Shown here: in pieces, positions 44,904-58,296 of the stretch
Layout: each line of letters starts with the position of its first letter
Numbering within the stretch: the stretch's first letter is position 1
Source: Pohlia nutans
Lineage: Eukaryota; Streptophyta; Bryopsida; Bryales; Mniaceae
Reading direction: 5' to 3'
Assembly (NCBI GenBank): GCA_022496805.1
Contig: CM040088.1
Span: 1,984,001 to 2,048,000, forward strand
DNA: 64,000 nt
Notes under the pieces: generated by a model
What the model saw: only the letters and a program-made list of their open reading frames with translations
Told to the model about the DNA's origin: nothing
The model's database searches: none
Program-made: the position numbers and the translations under genes

Positions 44904-47791
44904 TGAGTTTAGATTAAGAGTCAAGGTCGTGTTAAGACCAAAAAAAACTTATTCACTAAATTTAAATACTTTGATTCAAAACTTTGGTATGTAAGATGGC
45001 CTCAAGCCAATAAAAATGATGCTCCAAAATGGAGAAACATTTTGGTTCCCTTGAGGTCAAATTGGAACTATATCAGATTATGAATAGCACCTAAATAAAT
45101 AAAGGCAATCCAACCCCGATCTCACTTTGGTCTGGACTCCAAATCTAAAGCAAACCTAATGGCGGTTTACAAGCAAAGGGCCATGGCTCACAAAATTCCT
45201 TGTTCATTCATTGATTGAGAGCGCCTTCAGCTTCCACTTTTGATTTACATTAGTATTTTGGCTTATGCCAATTTTTTTGATTGACAAATCCACGTGGAAA
45301 CAATGAATAAGGGTGGCAATGGGCCATGGCTCACCAAAAAATCATATTTACCCTTTGGAACTTGGAAGTAGATATAATGGAAAGGGCGGAGGCACATGGA
45401 AGCAATTAAGATAACTACACTCTTATTTCAATTAGTGTGTATTTTCAAATAGAATGAACTACATTAAATTTCAAATTGTAGAAAATAAGTGTAGATTTGG
45501 ATTATTATCATTGCATGTTGCAACTTGCAAAATATGTTGTTTGTTGCAATGCTTGGGATTTAGCATGAACATAGATTTTTGGGTATAACTTGTACAATAC
45601 ATACTAATTTCAATATTAGAAACAAGAATTTGGTATACACCCAATACACAATAATTACTAGGGCTTTGTTGCTCTTTGTACCACTAGTAACGATTATGGG
45701 GACTGGTGGCCTTTGGAAATGGTGTTAAATTCTTGCGATTGATACAATCCCTAAGATGTTTTTTAATAGCAGAACAATACAGTAGGAGGTTTTTTTTTAT
45801 ATATGTTAGAAGTTTTATATTGAAGAATAATTGAGACCTCAAAATTTACAAGAAAATACAAATAAAATACTGAAGATGAACGAAAATCATATAATCAAAT
45901 TTGAATGAAAGTTTTAAAAATGAAATTGAATTAAAATTGTAAAATTGAAATTAAAAAATGCATTGAAAATGAAATTAATTGAAACTTCATCTTTCCGGCC
46001 TAAGACGGTAGCTAATAGATTCAAACCTCGACTCAAACAAGGAAGTGGTTGAGGTAAAGCATTTGGAAGGTTGTTTAACACCTAAGACCAGACTTAGATG
46101 TGCTATAAAATATGTATTTTACAACACATGAAGTTTTCATGAAAAGAGGTTATCTCAATTATGTATCATGAATAGAAATTATCTATATGGTCAAATTCAA
46201 AAAAATTAACAAATATTTGTCAAATCGATTTCAAAGCATCTATATGTGATAATTGACCAAAAATACAATATGTATTTTTAACATATGATTGTTTTTATAA
46301 TTGTCTCAAATTTCATCTCACATTGATTAGTAAGAAAAGGTCAATGATTTGATCATAATGCATCATTACTCTCCGCTAAAAGTAAACTTTGAACAATTCA
46401 AAAATATTGTAAATTTTTTATTCTTTTCTTCATAAAAAATATTAGGCAATAAAATTTTCAATTTGCAATACACTTATACCAAGTTAATCCATTTTTTCTA
46501 TGCATAAAAACCTAATTTCTTTAAAAAGTAAGTTTTTTGCAAGTCAAAAATGGAATCGAGTAAACAAATGTTAAGGTCAATAAAGACAAGCATGGTTGCA
46601 GGACTTATTAGGGGTTACATTTTTGTTTAAAAGGTTATTTCAAAAGTTATTTCCATGCAAGAGAAACAAGTGAAATAGTGTTGTGAGAAGAATCTTTGAC
46701 GAACAACTCATGTCGACCATTCCATTATGGCCTATGTCGATAGTTCCAAGGACAGTTGGCAACTACAACAAAACAATTTGTCATTTCTTACTGGTTTCAG
46801 TAAGAAGGAATCAATTCTTACTGGCTTCAGTAAAAAGCGACCAATTGTTAAGGACACGTTTTCTTGTAATGGCTCGTGGAATGGTATCAGCTTGCCACGA
46901 AAAAAAATTTGTAACATGGGATCCCTATTTCCACACGGCGTTTACTATACCAACTTCAATGTGGTCTTCATTTGTTTCTTTTCAAAAAATTACTATTTAT
47001 TTTAAAATTACAATGGTTCACATTAATTTTGAAACATAAGTGCTTAAAATAGTGTCGTACATACAATATGAGATTAAATATATATAATTAAAAATCGATT
47101 GTAAAAATTGGATGTTATGTAGACTATGGACAATGAGTTTTCAAATCCTCATCCATCAAGTGGCATACCACTAAACTTTAAGAAGCATGGCTTCTATTTT
47201 TGAAATGTAAACAACATCTAATTATATCAAAAAGTCTGTTACGAGGTCTTTACACTAACATAGTGACTAAGAGCTGAGACAATTAAATTTGTTGGACACA
47301 ATTCTAAATCAAGAGTTGTAATGAAGATAAATCCGCATATGCACTATTAAAAAACCTAAGTTACTTCCATTTGTACACAGTGATAAGATACCATACAAAT
47401 AACCATCATATTTTTCTAAGTGAATATTTACCATGGGATCAGTTGCTAAAAAAAAATAATGAATCAAATAAAAAAATTTATAATTTTTGCACCATAACAC
47501 CAAGAATGTTGTCAAAATTGTATTTTTTACAATATATTATTTTACAAGGTCAAAATCCATTCACCATAATAAAATTGCATTGCAAAAGTAAAACAATAGT
47601 AAAAACATTAAAACGCATTTTTAGTAATAAATCAGTATTAAAAATGATTAAATGGGAAAATTGATGATTACAAGAATGATTTGCCCTATTTTTTATCCCG
47701 TGTTTGGTACGTAACCTGTTTTTATATGGAACCTTATGATTATTGATCAATTTTATAAAAATACTTTAGAGGGAAGGAAAATACATGTGTC
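44904..47791. other. AT-rich spacer with a probable TTAA-family relic
   Basis: TTAACACCTAAGACCAGAC at about 46077 and GGACTTATTAGGGGTTAC ending at 46618 may be decayed ends of one element of about 540 bp. A frame of 118 codons at 46683-47039 contains a doubled TTCTTACTGG-TTCAGTAA and matches nothing known. GGGCCATGGCTCAC is repeated at 45177 and 45317. Confidence 0.45.
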
Positions 47792-48595
47792 TTAACCCCT
47801 AAATGCCACAGCCTTCTCGAGATTTGGAGAATTGCAAATATCATTATGAAATGCAAGTGAAATGGATATTTTTAACTTGATGTATGAATAAAAGTTGTAC
47901 ATTATGAATTTTGGATTCTATCCATGTGGTTGAATCTATGATTGCAATCACTAATATATTTGTATAAAATTTGAAACTTAAAATTTCAAGAATCTTTTGT
48001 AATTTGATTACAAATTAGCACTTTGCTTCTCTCTGCACGATCAATGACGCCATGAAAGGCTATGAAAGATCATTCAAGAATGTAAAAGGCTAGGTTACAT
48101 TATAGAAAACCCTACCCTATAATTGTTGACTGACGCCTTGCTTATATACCCTATAAGCGTTCACTTGGGAATTCACAAGTAGAACTTATAGTCACGAAGA
48201 TTCAACTAAACGAGCTTTGACCTAAGGTCGTCACTAGAATAAGATATTGACAATTTTGTTAATGAAATTTGCTGTGATGGGTTGAAATGTAATATCCTAA
48301 GTGTAGAGATTTTTGGAGATTTTTTGGTTGCTTGATTTTATGAGTTGATTTTTTCAATAGCACTTTTGAACTAAGATCTTAGAAATTTTTGGTGAATCAC
48401 TCCAACATGGAATGAGGCATAAAAATTTCATAGATCATTCCCTTTATAATCGATTCTAAAGCTAACTTCCCCCGGAACTTCCCATAAAATCTATAGTAAA
48501 AATTCCACACTACAAAAAGTGCACGATAGATGAGAAAACAATGTTTGATTATGTACATCGTTTAGAAAATGAATGGTTGAGCGTTTAGGGGTTAA
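47792..48595 (+). mobile_element. TTAA-flanked MITE, subfamily A, with a 220 bp insertion
   Basis: The ends are TTAACCCCTAAATGCCACAG and, in reverse, TTAACCCCTAAACGCTCAAC. It matches 28301-28876 except for extra sequence at about 48017-48238, which lies between ATTACAAATTA and AATAAGATATTGACAA. Confidence 0.9.
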
Positions 48596-50356
48596 TCAAA
48601 TTATGCTTTTCGGGTTAATTACTAAAAAGTGCTACATGTTGTATAGTAATCCCGAAGTGAAATCACATATGGAGATTTGAGGATTGGAAGCACTATTTAG
48701 GGGCCACATCTTAGAATTTAGATGATATGTTATTATATTAAGTCAACACTCACAACATGAAATATTTCCCAAAATAATAAAAATTTCAATTAGACGTGGC
48801 TTGAAAAGTTGTCTTCTTTATACCTACAATATTAGAGGGGGAAATTTTACTTTAAGAGAATTTTTGGTGCAAATGTAGCCTAATAGAGTTGAAAACAATG
48901 ACCAAATTTTCTCTTCTTTTCTTTATTCATTCAATAAATTAAAAAGTGAAAATACCTATTTTCTTCAATTTTTGCACTTTCTTATTGCTCTTACTCAAAG
49001 ATTAATTTATGCTTGATCTTCATAAGGTACAATCGTTTTAAAGATTCAACTATTAATCATATTCTTTATTTTATTTTTATTTTATTTTATTCTATAGTGC
49101 CTTTGGAAAACTCACCCTAGAGGAATAAAGATGCAACAAATAGGACAAGTCATTCTTGCAATCATCCTAATGGACCATTTTGGATTTCACTTGATCAATG
49201 TCAAAGTCTTGCAAGAGAACTTAAATATTTCCTTAATGCAAAATCTAAACAACCATGAAACATCATCCAAATAAAGACATGTAGTGTTTGTTGTCATTTT
49301 TCGTTCAATTTTACCTATAAATATTTATCAAACTCAATATTGATTTTTAAAATATTTGAAATTGGTTGCATAAATCTTTATAAATATTTTAAAATAATTA
49401 TAAATTCTAATCAATCTTGAGTACTATGAATTTTTACATAAGAGATTCTTGCAAATTTACTTAATTCCAACAGTAAATAATGTGATTTTTAGTATTTGAG
49501 TAAGAGGCACTAATTAGATTGTGAACTTTATTGATATGATGGTTGATAAAAAAATTAATCACAACAAATTCAATTGTAATCAATTGTAAGAACTCATCTA
49601 AAAGCATTTATGACAAGCGGTTTTTTGTATTTTTATCTGCAAACACCATTGAGGTCTATGAATATATATTAAAATTTAATATAAGATTCATTTTGAAACT
49701 CACCCAAACTATTTTTTTCATCGATTAAGACCTTACTAGTATAGCCTTGTGTTGTTGGCCCACTGTTCCTTGTGATTTAGCTGCGGATTTAGGTATTAAT
49801 TTATTTTTAGAATAATTTATCCACAGTTTAATTCAATTTATGGTGACAAAATTTGATTGAACCATCAAGAACAATGTGAGGTAATGCCACAGACTAATAT
49901 CAAGAATTTTATAATACATGAGCATTGTACAAAACTTAAATAGAGTGATTTAAAACTTGTGTTGTCAAGATTGAGGTTTCTGTCATCCTACCTCCAATAT
50001 ATATTAACAAATATACCGTAATCCATGTTCAGTTTCGGCACCATGTGCCAAATATTTAATATGATTTACAATGAGGACTTCGACATTCAAAACCGAATAT
50101 CTTGAAGTCCGGCAAAAAAAATTGGAATTTTTGAGTATATTTTGTAATTGATATGAATTTTCTTTAAAATCACTTAAAAAATCATAGTAATTTCCAAATA
50201 TCACCAGATTTTTGAAAAAATTGATGATTTGTAGTAGACACATGGCTTCATATACTAAAATATAAAGTTGAATTGTTATCCTACTTATAGTGCTAAAATT
50301 GAGTGTGACAAGTAAAACAAGATTCTATGGTCATAGGCCTGACGTTTAGGGGTTAA
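48596..50356. other. AT-rich spacer ending in a reversed TTAA-family fragment
   Basis: The right terminus GACGTTTAGGGGTTAA ends at 50356. About 360 bp before it is the reverse complement of the left part of the element at 52606 (shared CACACTCAATTTTA and AAATTCATATCAATTAC). Its other end was not found. The rest shows no gene. Confidence 0.5.
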
Positions 50357-50479
50357 AAAACTCCATAATTGCCCTAAGGAGTACTAATATATTCTAGAGT
50401 CGACAAGAAATGCTTCAATAAACCTCTTATATAGTTTAAAAGAGGCATTTGTATGTTTCAAGTAGCCACATTATATATT

Positions 50480-51010
50480 CTAAAGATTGAGTTCTTGACA
50501 AATGCCATAAACATCTAATGTAATAATAGTTGGTAATTTGTCAAGTAACTTGTACAAGGTATATGTGTGTGACATCATACCCTCTTCTAGCAAACAATTT
50601 CTAAAAGGAGCATTTATATACGTAAAAATCCTAAGATTTGTTGTGTGCATAGTTATAGTAACATAAACATTCCTTTCATCTCTAGTCTCAAGGTAGACAA
50701 GCCTTTGAAGATAACGAATGTGATCACAACCTTGTCTTTCTAGTTGAAGGAAAAACATCAATTAATTATAGTCATTGAGCCCTTCAAAACATTCTTGAAA
50801 CATAACTTTACTATTGTAAGGTTCTACATTTTCAACTTGCAATAAGATCACCAAGGTTTGAGCATCTGATTGAAGATTTTTGTGCCAAAGTTGATCATAG
50901 CAAGTTTGTATACGATGTTTGCTAGCTTTACCTTCCTCTTGATGGAGTGTGCGTGATAGTCTAAGTTGTGGCGGTTGGAAACGTTTGTTTGGCAGTTGCA
51001 ATAAAGAAAG
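50480..51010 (-). pseudogene. Unidentified open frame of about 170 codons with one stop
   Basis: On the minus strand, codons from about 51010 to 50480 stay in one frame, broken only by a TAA at 50762-50764. It contains QLPNKRFQPPQLRLSRTLHQ, HRIQTCYDQLWHKNLQSDAQ, and ERQGCDHIRYLQRLVYLETR near the end of the second half. Such a long frame is unusual in this AT-rich region and the composition looks protein-like. No family was recognised. A decayed transposon gag-like or accessory protein is a guess only. Confidence 0.4.
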
Positions 51011-51071
51011 CTAGTTCAAACTAAGACTCCTTAGACTCATGGAAGATCATAGCATTCAACATGTTGAAACT

Positions 51072-51617
51072 TTAACCCTTTAGCGCGTTTGCATCCACTA
51101 TGTGGACCCTGAACAAATTGGGAGCCATTTTCCGGAAGATGAGCAATTACATTTTTCATCCATCTAACTTTCTCTTGGTTCTTGTGCTAGTTGACTACCA
51201 TTTGTACAGTATGGAACTTCAAAATAAGATGTTGGGATTATTTTAAAAACAAAAGAATTGGTTTATGTCAAGTTTCATTCTTAGTTCAAAAAATAAGATC
51301 TTAAAAATGAATTTCCAAAATAAGTAGAATCAAATAATGAAAATCATACCATCTCACAATGCATATTATTCCAAATTTGTTACAATAGTTTTCAATAAAA
51401 AATTGTTGATTTGGTATTTTTAATTGAATTAAAAAAAACCTAGAAAATCTAATAAAAAACTATCAATAAAATTTATGATAGATCCAAGTGTATAGATGTG
51501 ATCTACACATTGCCATTTACAACTTTGCTTTGTACATCAACTCCATTTCTGTTATTCATCAAACACTTTATAATGCATCTTTTAAATCGGTGCATCATTT
51601 GGACCTTAAAGGGTGAA
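51072..51617. mobile_element. TTAA-family MITE with a degenerate right end
   Basis: The left end is TTAACCCTTTAGCGCG. The right end TGGACCTTAAAGGGTGAA has TGAA in place of TTAA. It is non-coding. Confidence 0.7.
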
Positions 51618-52605
51618 AACATTAAAGAGATGAGAAATGCATTCTGAAAAACTAGTAGAAACTGAATTTAGAGAGATGACTACATACTATTGAGGTGTTT
51701 TGGTGGCTCTCCCCTCTTTATATTTAGCTCTTATGAGCCCATGATAAGACTTTAGTACCCCCATAAAACTACCTTAGTGATGTCATGTTCATGATGTTAT
51801 ACATGATAACTACGTCAACTAATTATTTTCAATTTATCAAGATATCATAGCTAGATGAAACTCATAAATCTTCTCAAGTGCATTCGATAGGTTGAATGTA
51901 GGTTTGCAACTTTAGTTAGTTCGCTAATATCATAACGCTTCCAATGAATAAAATACTCAAATGCCTTCGTTTGACACAAAAGTCAAGTATTTCTTCAATT
52001 TCATACTTAATTTCGTGATCCACTTTAGTTGGAGGTGGTGGACAAAGATTCCTCCCTAGAATTTGTGACTCATTATAGTGGTCCAATAACAAAACATGAA
52101 AAACTTATGAATTTGCATGATAGATGGAAGTTCAAGTCGGAAATTGACTGGATTTACTTATTGAATAATTACAAATGGATCCAACAGTTGATCCAAAGTG
52201 TGTCCTATAATCTTATCAAGATTCATTTTGTATTAGATAACCAACGAGCCGCGGTAGCGGCGAGTAGGTTATCGTACATAACCGGTTGTTCACTTTTCAA
52301 TCACAACCCTTGATCTTTGTGATTCAAGGGCATAAGATGCAAGTTGAAAGGAAGAAGGTTATGAGTTGCAACTTGTATTGGCCGTGGTGATAGGTTGCCA
52401 TGGGGATGGAGCCACATTGGCGTTGAAAAGTCAACAACCGGTTATGGTCCTTTTCATCTTCTGTATTCCTATTCTCTATTTTGTGTTGTAAGTGGCAATC
52501 TAGGTTGGCAATTTGTTACCAAAATCCTATTTCTATATTACCAATGACTAGGGTTCATTCAGTAACACAATAACATGTGGCACTTTGGCCAAAATTTAGA
52601 TTAGA
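51618..52605. other. AT-rich spacer with an unrecognised 94-codon frame
   Basis: The plus-strand frame at 52029-52313 (starting MEVVDKDSSLEFVTHYSG) has no recognised family and no clear exon borders. Confidence 0.35.
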
Positions 52606-53190
52606 TTAACCCTTAAACGTTTGGCCTATAACCGTGGAATCTTGCTTTACCTGTCACACTCAATTTTACCATTTTAAATAAAATAAGAACTCAAGTTTAT
52701 ATTTTTTGTAGATGAGCCATGTGTCTAGTACAAACCATGAATTTTTCATAAATTTTGGCAAAAATTTGAAAATACTATGATTTTTTTAAGTGATTGAATG
52801 TACAAAAAATTCATATCAATTACAAAATATACTCAAAAATTCCAATTTTTTATACCAAAGGTGTAAATTACAATGAAGAAAAGAACAATAAATGAAAATT
52901 ATTTGTGTATTTAAATCTATAAAAGAATCATTACATCATGGGAATATCCACCAAACTTGAAACTCCAATAAAACACTCAATTTTCAGAGTTTTTCAAAAA
53001 TTTAAAGTGGAGTACAAATTAGACTTGATAAGCTTCATTTTGTTAGTTAAGTTCAAATGCAATAGAACTCATTTTTATAGTTTAAATTTAGTTAAAGTAG
53101 GAAAAAATGAAAAATCCAAAACACTACATGGTGAACCGTTTTCATGACTCTTTGTGTAATTGGGTCCCCATTTAAAATCCAAAAATAGCT
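52606..53190 (+). mobile_element. TTAA-family element, subfamily C, right end decayed
   Basis: It starts TTAACCCTTAAACGTTTGG. The interior matches the reversed fragment ending at 50356 and, more weakly, the element at 4427 (AAATTCATATCAATTAC, GACTTGATAAGCTTCATTTT). No clean right TTAA terminus was seen. Another family terminus, TTAACCCTTTAGTGCAC, lies at 53299. Confidence 0.6.
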
Positions 53191-55626
53191 TGAATGACCT
53201 TAATTTAACTTGAAGAGGTAGCATGCATGATCAACGAAGAGCCTTCAATTCACTTTGGATAAGTTACATCCATCTGCCAGTATATGGGTGCAACGATGTT
53301 TAACCCTTTAGTGCACTAGATTTTAGTGGGTTTTCCACTACGATTGATACTATTAAAAATAGAATGAATTAAATTAAAAATTAACCATACAATTGTATTC
53401 TCAACTAGACTCATGACAATTTGCCAAAATTAAAAAATCATCCAATGGTGGGATTGGAAGATTATAGTATGTCTTTGAACCGTATAATGCACACTCAAAT
53501 GAGATTTTGGAGGGTGTGTGACTTCAAAATTAAATAGAACTTGGGTTAAGTTTTCTAAAATGAAAGTGAAGACATCGTTCATCAATGATCTATGTCAACA
53601 CCTCTTCGTTGCAATCTTTCATGTAAATAACGGATTCACACATAACTATTGTAAATTTTATAAGTGAGTGTGACTTACCCATGTACAGTTTAGGACAAAA
53701 CCTCATACGTTAAAATATGAAAGGAGTTGGGTACATTAATCAAGATCAGATTACATACACAAATGGAACACGAACAATAGAACACAATCCAAAAAAATAA
53801 AACAAGATAACAAACTTCCAAACAGAAGAGATACCACATATATAGTACATGTGTTGTATTTTTAAGTATTTGTGGCAACTATGACCTGCAAAGTCTACAG
53901 TAACCCAAAAGTGCTACTAACAGAGTGGCTTGTAAACTCAGTCCAGTGTATTGAAGCTGAAACATTTGCAATGTCAAAGCCTTCCATGTCACTAATGTAG
54001 AGCTGTGTACAGTACAGTACTGTACAGGCCCAAAATCTGTATTGATTGCTAAGAGGCAATGATCATTCCTACTAACATGTGAATCAGAACCAGACTAACT
54101 TTCAGCTTTATTTTTGCACCTGAAGAGTGACGAGGTTGGTGATTTCAGATCATAGTCTAGACTGTTCAGGCACCAGATGGATTGCACTTGGAAATGCCAA
54201 ATGCACATTCAACTGAACGCTGCTGCAATGCCCTTGATCCCACATGAATCCATTCCATGATGCAGTGTAACTTGGCCTCGATCGATGATGGGACTTGACT
54301 ACTTTGGCAGGAAGCTCTGGACATATATTCAAGGTGAGCCGAGGCCTGCAGCTGGGATGGCAGTCAAATGCCCTACACATACAGAATTTACATGATGATT
54401 GTCTGTCCGTTTCGCTACCTGGCATCTGTATCCTCAACCTGGCCAGAACTCATAAGATTGAATGAAGACTACGTCATGACACAATTTTATATATCTCAGA
54501 GCTAATGTCAGAGTCCGTCGTCTAGACTAACCTTGCCAGATGAAACAAGGAATCAGGAATTGATTTTTTTTTTTAAACATTATTCCTATGATTGACTGAG
54601 CGAGGAATCAAACAAAATAATGTTTGCGTCATTCAAAGAAACTGAGAATTCAAATGGCAAGTCTGATGTTTTAGGTTAGGAAACGCAATCCACGCAGGCA
54701 TGACAAAGAGTTGTACAATCAAGGCTTATGATTGTTGTGAGTTTGTTTCTATTTGGTGTGTCAATTAAAGGAAGTTTCCCTTTGGTAGTTTACATTATTC
54801 TTCTACAGGACAACTTACTCCAACTCTCATTATTTTTCATTTAGTCACTGTGTTGGCATCTGAATTGACCCCCCTTTTTTTGTCCGTTCTCTGTGCACTA
54901 ATTGTGTGCACAAAGTGATTGGTTACTTCTTCCACACAAAAAGAAGAAGAAGAAGAGATGAGTACTTGAGCATATAATGATAGTGTCAATCTCTGGATTG
55001 TCAGGCTCAAATCCTGGTCTCCATATCTGGTTACAATTTCAATTTTGGCAGAAGGTGAGAACAACCACTCACTGACCACATTTTGATAACATGTCAAGGA
55101 GAGTGGCATAGCAACACCCACAAAGAATCAGTGGTAATATTTTTTCATTTTTGTTCCAAATATGCTCATCCCACTCTTTCATATAAGGTATTGGATCTTC
55201 ACCTGCTCAAGGGCAGATGTAGAACAAAACAATTCATTTTATAGAGAAGTGAAGGTGTCAAGTATTACACAATTGACTTTGAAAATTGTGTGAGAAAGTT
55301 GATTTGATGATAAATAAATAGAAGAATTAATATTCTTCATTTATGTCAAATAAACAAATAAATCAAATTAATAGAAAAATATAAATTCAATTTTCAATTT
55401 CAGAGTTTGGAATCTGCTCACCTTCTGCATATCACTCTGTTTGAAGAATTCAATCATTTCCCTTAACAGGATACTCTCAACAGTATTGCCAGCATAATGG
55501 TTTCCACATACCAGGGAGCTGCAAATCCCTAGTACGAAGTATGAGAATCAAACCCCAATTCTGTTCCAAAGTCAGTTGAAGATCGATTATATGTATCAAC
55601 TCAAGTTTGTATAATTTTTTAAAAAG

Positions 55627-55677
<51 letters not shown>

Positions 55678-57329
55678 CTTTTGAAAGTCGATCATTTCTA
55701 ACTTCTTATGCTACCTAAAAATTTCATATTTACTCCATCAATTTCATGGTCAAAAATCCTTAAATGGTCATAATGAGGTCCCTCAACCTACATCAAAACC
55801 TTCATCAAAAGGTTTTATTATCCAGTGCCATATCTACGGGAATTGATTTAGAAGAACAATTCTGCCATTAACAAGATTTCGTGACTTTCTATAGAGAAGT
55901 GTCAGGTCATCAGCATGTCCGAAAATGATACAATTCTAGTGTGGAAAATTTCTGTCAACATGGGCACAAATGCATGCCTCCTGTCACATCGGCACTCACT
56001 CAGTCCTTAGTGGAATCGGTACGTACATCAATGACCACACAAATTACATGGACTGAAACTTTATCAATTTATCTTCAATACTAGTAAAAGGGGGTTCTGC
56101 AGTAGAACACATCCATCATGTTGAGAAGAGTGAACCAAGTATGCCCTTGACAACACTCTGATCTTTGATGCCCTGAGGTGAATTGCAATCCTGAAAAGAT
56201 TAAAATGGGTTGAAAAATCAAAATTAGTTTGGGTTCTGTTGTCATGAGTAAAAGAGAAACCAAAAACTATATGGGAACCCCCCAAAAAAAATAAAAATCA
56301 GTGTGGAAATGGGTATTGTCGTTTGGGAACTTATTGTTTAAAAGCTCTCAGGTTTATTTTGTGTCAATGAAGGGCAGTAAAACTGTAGAGGGAGCCCTTT
56401 TCATGAGGACAACATGGAGACAGTCTGAGTGTGTCCCTTTCTCTGCAAGTCACATCAAGGCCCATGCATGTTCTGCAAGGTTGCAGACGACGTGTCTTCA
56501 TTCTTGCCGTGCTTCATAACCTCAGTGTTATTTACAATTATTCATGGCTCCACCTAACTTAGTGCACTAATGTGATGGCCTGATATGGGTATCCCTCCAA
56601 AAATAGTGTGATTTTTGAGAAATATCTTTTTTGGTAAGAAAATAATATTGGAAAATTACAAAAATTAGAGGGTGTTATAAACATCATGGCTGCAACTAAA
56701 TACATGGTGTACGTTAAAGAAGGAATTTCTAGCACACATAAAATGAGTTAGACATAAGTCACACTATGTGAGACGAGTAAAAGTGGTACCCATGTCAAGC
56801 CGTTCCCCACTAAGCACTGTAAGTGGATGTTCAATTGTTCATTCTGATTCAATCTGAGTATTCTGACTGTAACTGATGAAGAGACTTTTGATAAAAGAAA
56901 TTCATTCAAGCAGACTGAGTGATTACTCATTCAACAGATTTCAACCTCCTACGTCTTATTTTGACTGTGTCTGTCAAAATTTTCCAGCTTGCGGACACAT
57001 CAAATGATCCAAGAGATCAATGAACAAATCTAGATGGGTGCAGGTATGTATTAATTCTATGTCACATGATCACACGATTCCCGCTGTGAAAGTGATGTTA
57101 GTGATCCCCAGGGGCGGGGTTGTCACACGACCAGCTGCATCAGGCTCTCAATTAGATGTGCATTTTTGGCCTCTTTTGACTGCCGGTACTGTCACTGGAC
57201 TTTACATGCAGAGTCTAGCCTCATAGTCTCATTTGCCTGCAGAAAGTTTGTTTCCCTGAATTGTTGAAGGTGATGGTCTGGAATTGCAAACATAGCGCAC
57301 ATAACGTACACATATCCATTACCATCCAT
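53191..57329. other. Gene-poor spacer
   Basis: No gene was recognised in about 4 kb. A palindrome, TGTACAGTACAGTACTGTACA, lies near 54005. A minus-strand frame near 54200 reads SVECAFGISKC, faintly like a Harbinger or Plant_transp motif. 55628-55673 is a TA repeat. The frame at 56301-56519 is unrecognised. Confidence 0.4.
55628..55673. repeat. (TA)n microsatellite
   Basis: A run of 22 or more TA units. Confidence 0.97.
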
Positions 57330-57555
57330 GTAACCCCTTAAAAGGTCCCATGAGGATAGTAGATATGTTGGTGTATATTTGGCATTTGTTGTAAAAAGAA
57401 AGGTGATTTCAATAGCTCATTAAAATCATGTTAGTTATGTGAATTTTGTCTTCACTTTTGATCTTAAACCCATAGGAGTGGAACCATGCCAAATATAATG
57501 AAATGTTGTTGTATAATACTAATCGAAAAGGGTCCTCTAGACCTTTAAGGGTTAA
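57330..57555. mobile_element. Short TTAA-family element (226 bp)
   Basis: The left end GTAACCCCTTAAAAGGTCC (first T changed) and the right end GACCTTTAAGGGTTAA are inverted. Confidence 0.7.
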
Positions 57556-57652
57556 CAATTCTGCCCTTGTGTACTAGAGGTGTACATTTGTGTTACGCTA
57601 CCAATACATGAGGGCAGAGTTGAGTGTTGGGGGTGGTAATGGGTATGTCCAT

Positions 57653-57908
57653 CTTACAACATCTCCACCAGCAATTCTAAATTGTACTCTTAAGATCATC
57701 CAAAAATTATAAGACATACCATATAGTTCCCCAACAAAACCACTCAGAAATTAGTAAGTAAGCCACTCACAAGTCACTACTCAAGGATTGTGCAATGATG
57801 ATGTGCAATTAAGAAGAGAAGATACACTAGCTTGAGTTGTTTTGAGGGTCGTGAACTGGGTTAATGTATACAGTGTCTCTTTCCAAAGTATTTGTGGAGA
57901 TGCTCTTA
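57653..57908. mobile_element. MITE with CATCTCCACC inverted ends
   Basis: CAACATCTCCACCAGC at the left and GTGGAGATGCTCTTAGTTG at the right are inverted. Inner sequence (GAAGAGAAGATACACTAGCT, TTTGAGGGTC) is related to 36849-36998. GAGCATCTCCA-type ends are common in plant non-autonomous hAT-like elements; the assignment is tentative. Confidence 0.7.
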
Positions 57909-57912
57909 GTTG

Positions 57913-58296
57913 TTAACCTTTAAACGTCAAGAAGGCCTAGGCGGGGCAGCCCGAAAGGCATCTAAATTTTTGGAGGAAAAAAATAAAAAAATAAAAAATA
58001 AAAAATAAAAAAACGGCTCTGCAGGCCAGCATTGTTGCAGCACTGTAGCACTGCGGCACTTTTCAAAAAACAACCTCTGCTGCCCCAACCTCAACTCCTG
58101 TTCATTTTGATAACTTTGATTGTTTGCCAATGACTCCACAATCTTTCAAATGAGGCGCAAATTTGCAATCTAGATCGCTTTCTCAATAGCTTTCCAACGC
58201 ACCAATCCTCGGTTGATTTGGTTGAGAAAATCTACTTTTTTCTCAATTATTCCTTTATAAAAAGCCCGTGGGGCTTTTTTGACGCTTAAGGGTTAA
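57913..58296. mobile_element. TTAA-flanked MITE (384 bp), subfamily B-like
   Basis: The left end is TTAACCTTTAAACGTCAAG; the right end in reverse is TTAACCCTTAAGCGTCAAA. A run of AAAAATA units lies at 57976-58012. It starts four bases after the element at 57653-57908. Confidence 0.85.

Noticed and set aside
46683..47039. 118-codon plus-strand frame
   Set aside because: It includes an internal duplication and an AT-rich tail, and a second frame is equally open across it. There is no family match.
54150..54437. Minus-strand SVECAFGISKC resembling a Harbinger or Plant_transp motif
   Set aside because: Only a handful of residues fit, in a different frame from the longest open frame, and no other transposase motif or inverted termini were found nearby.
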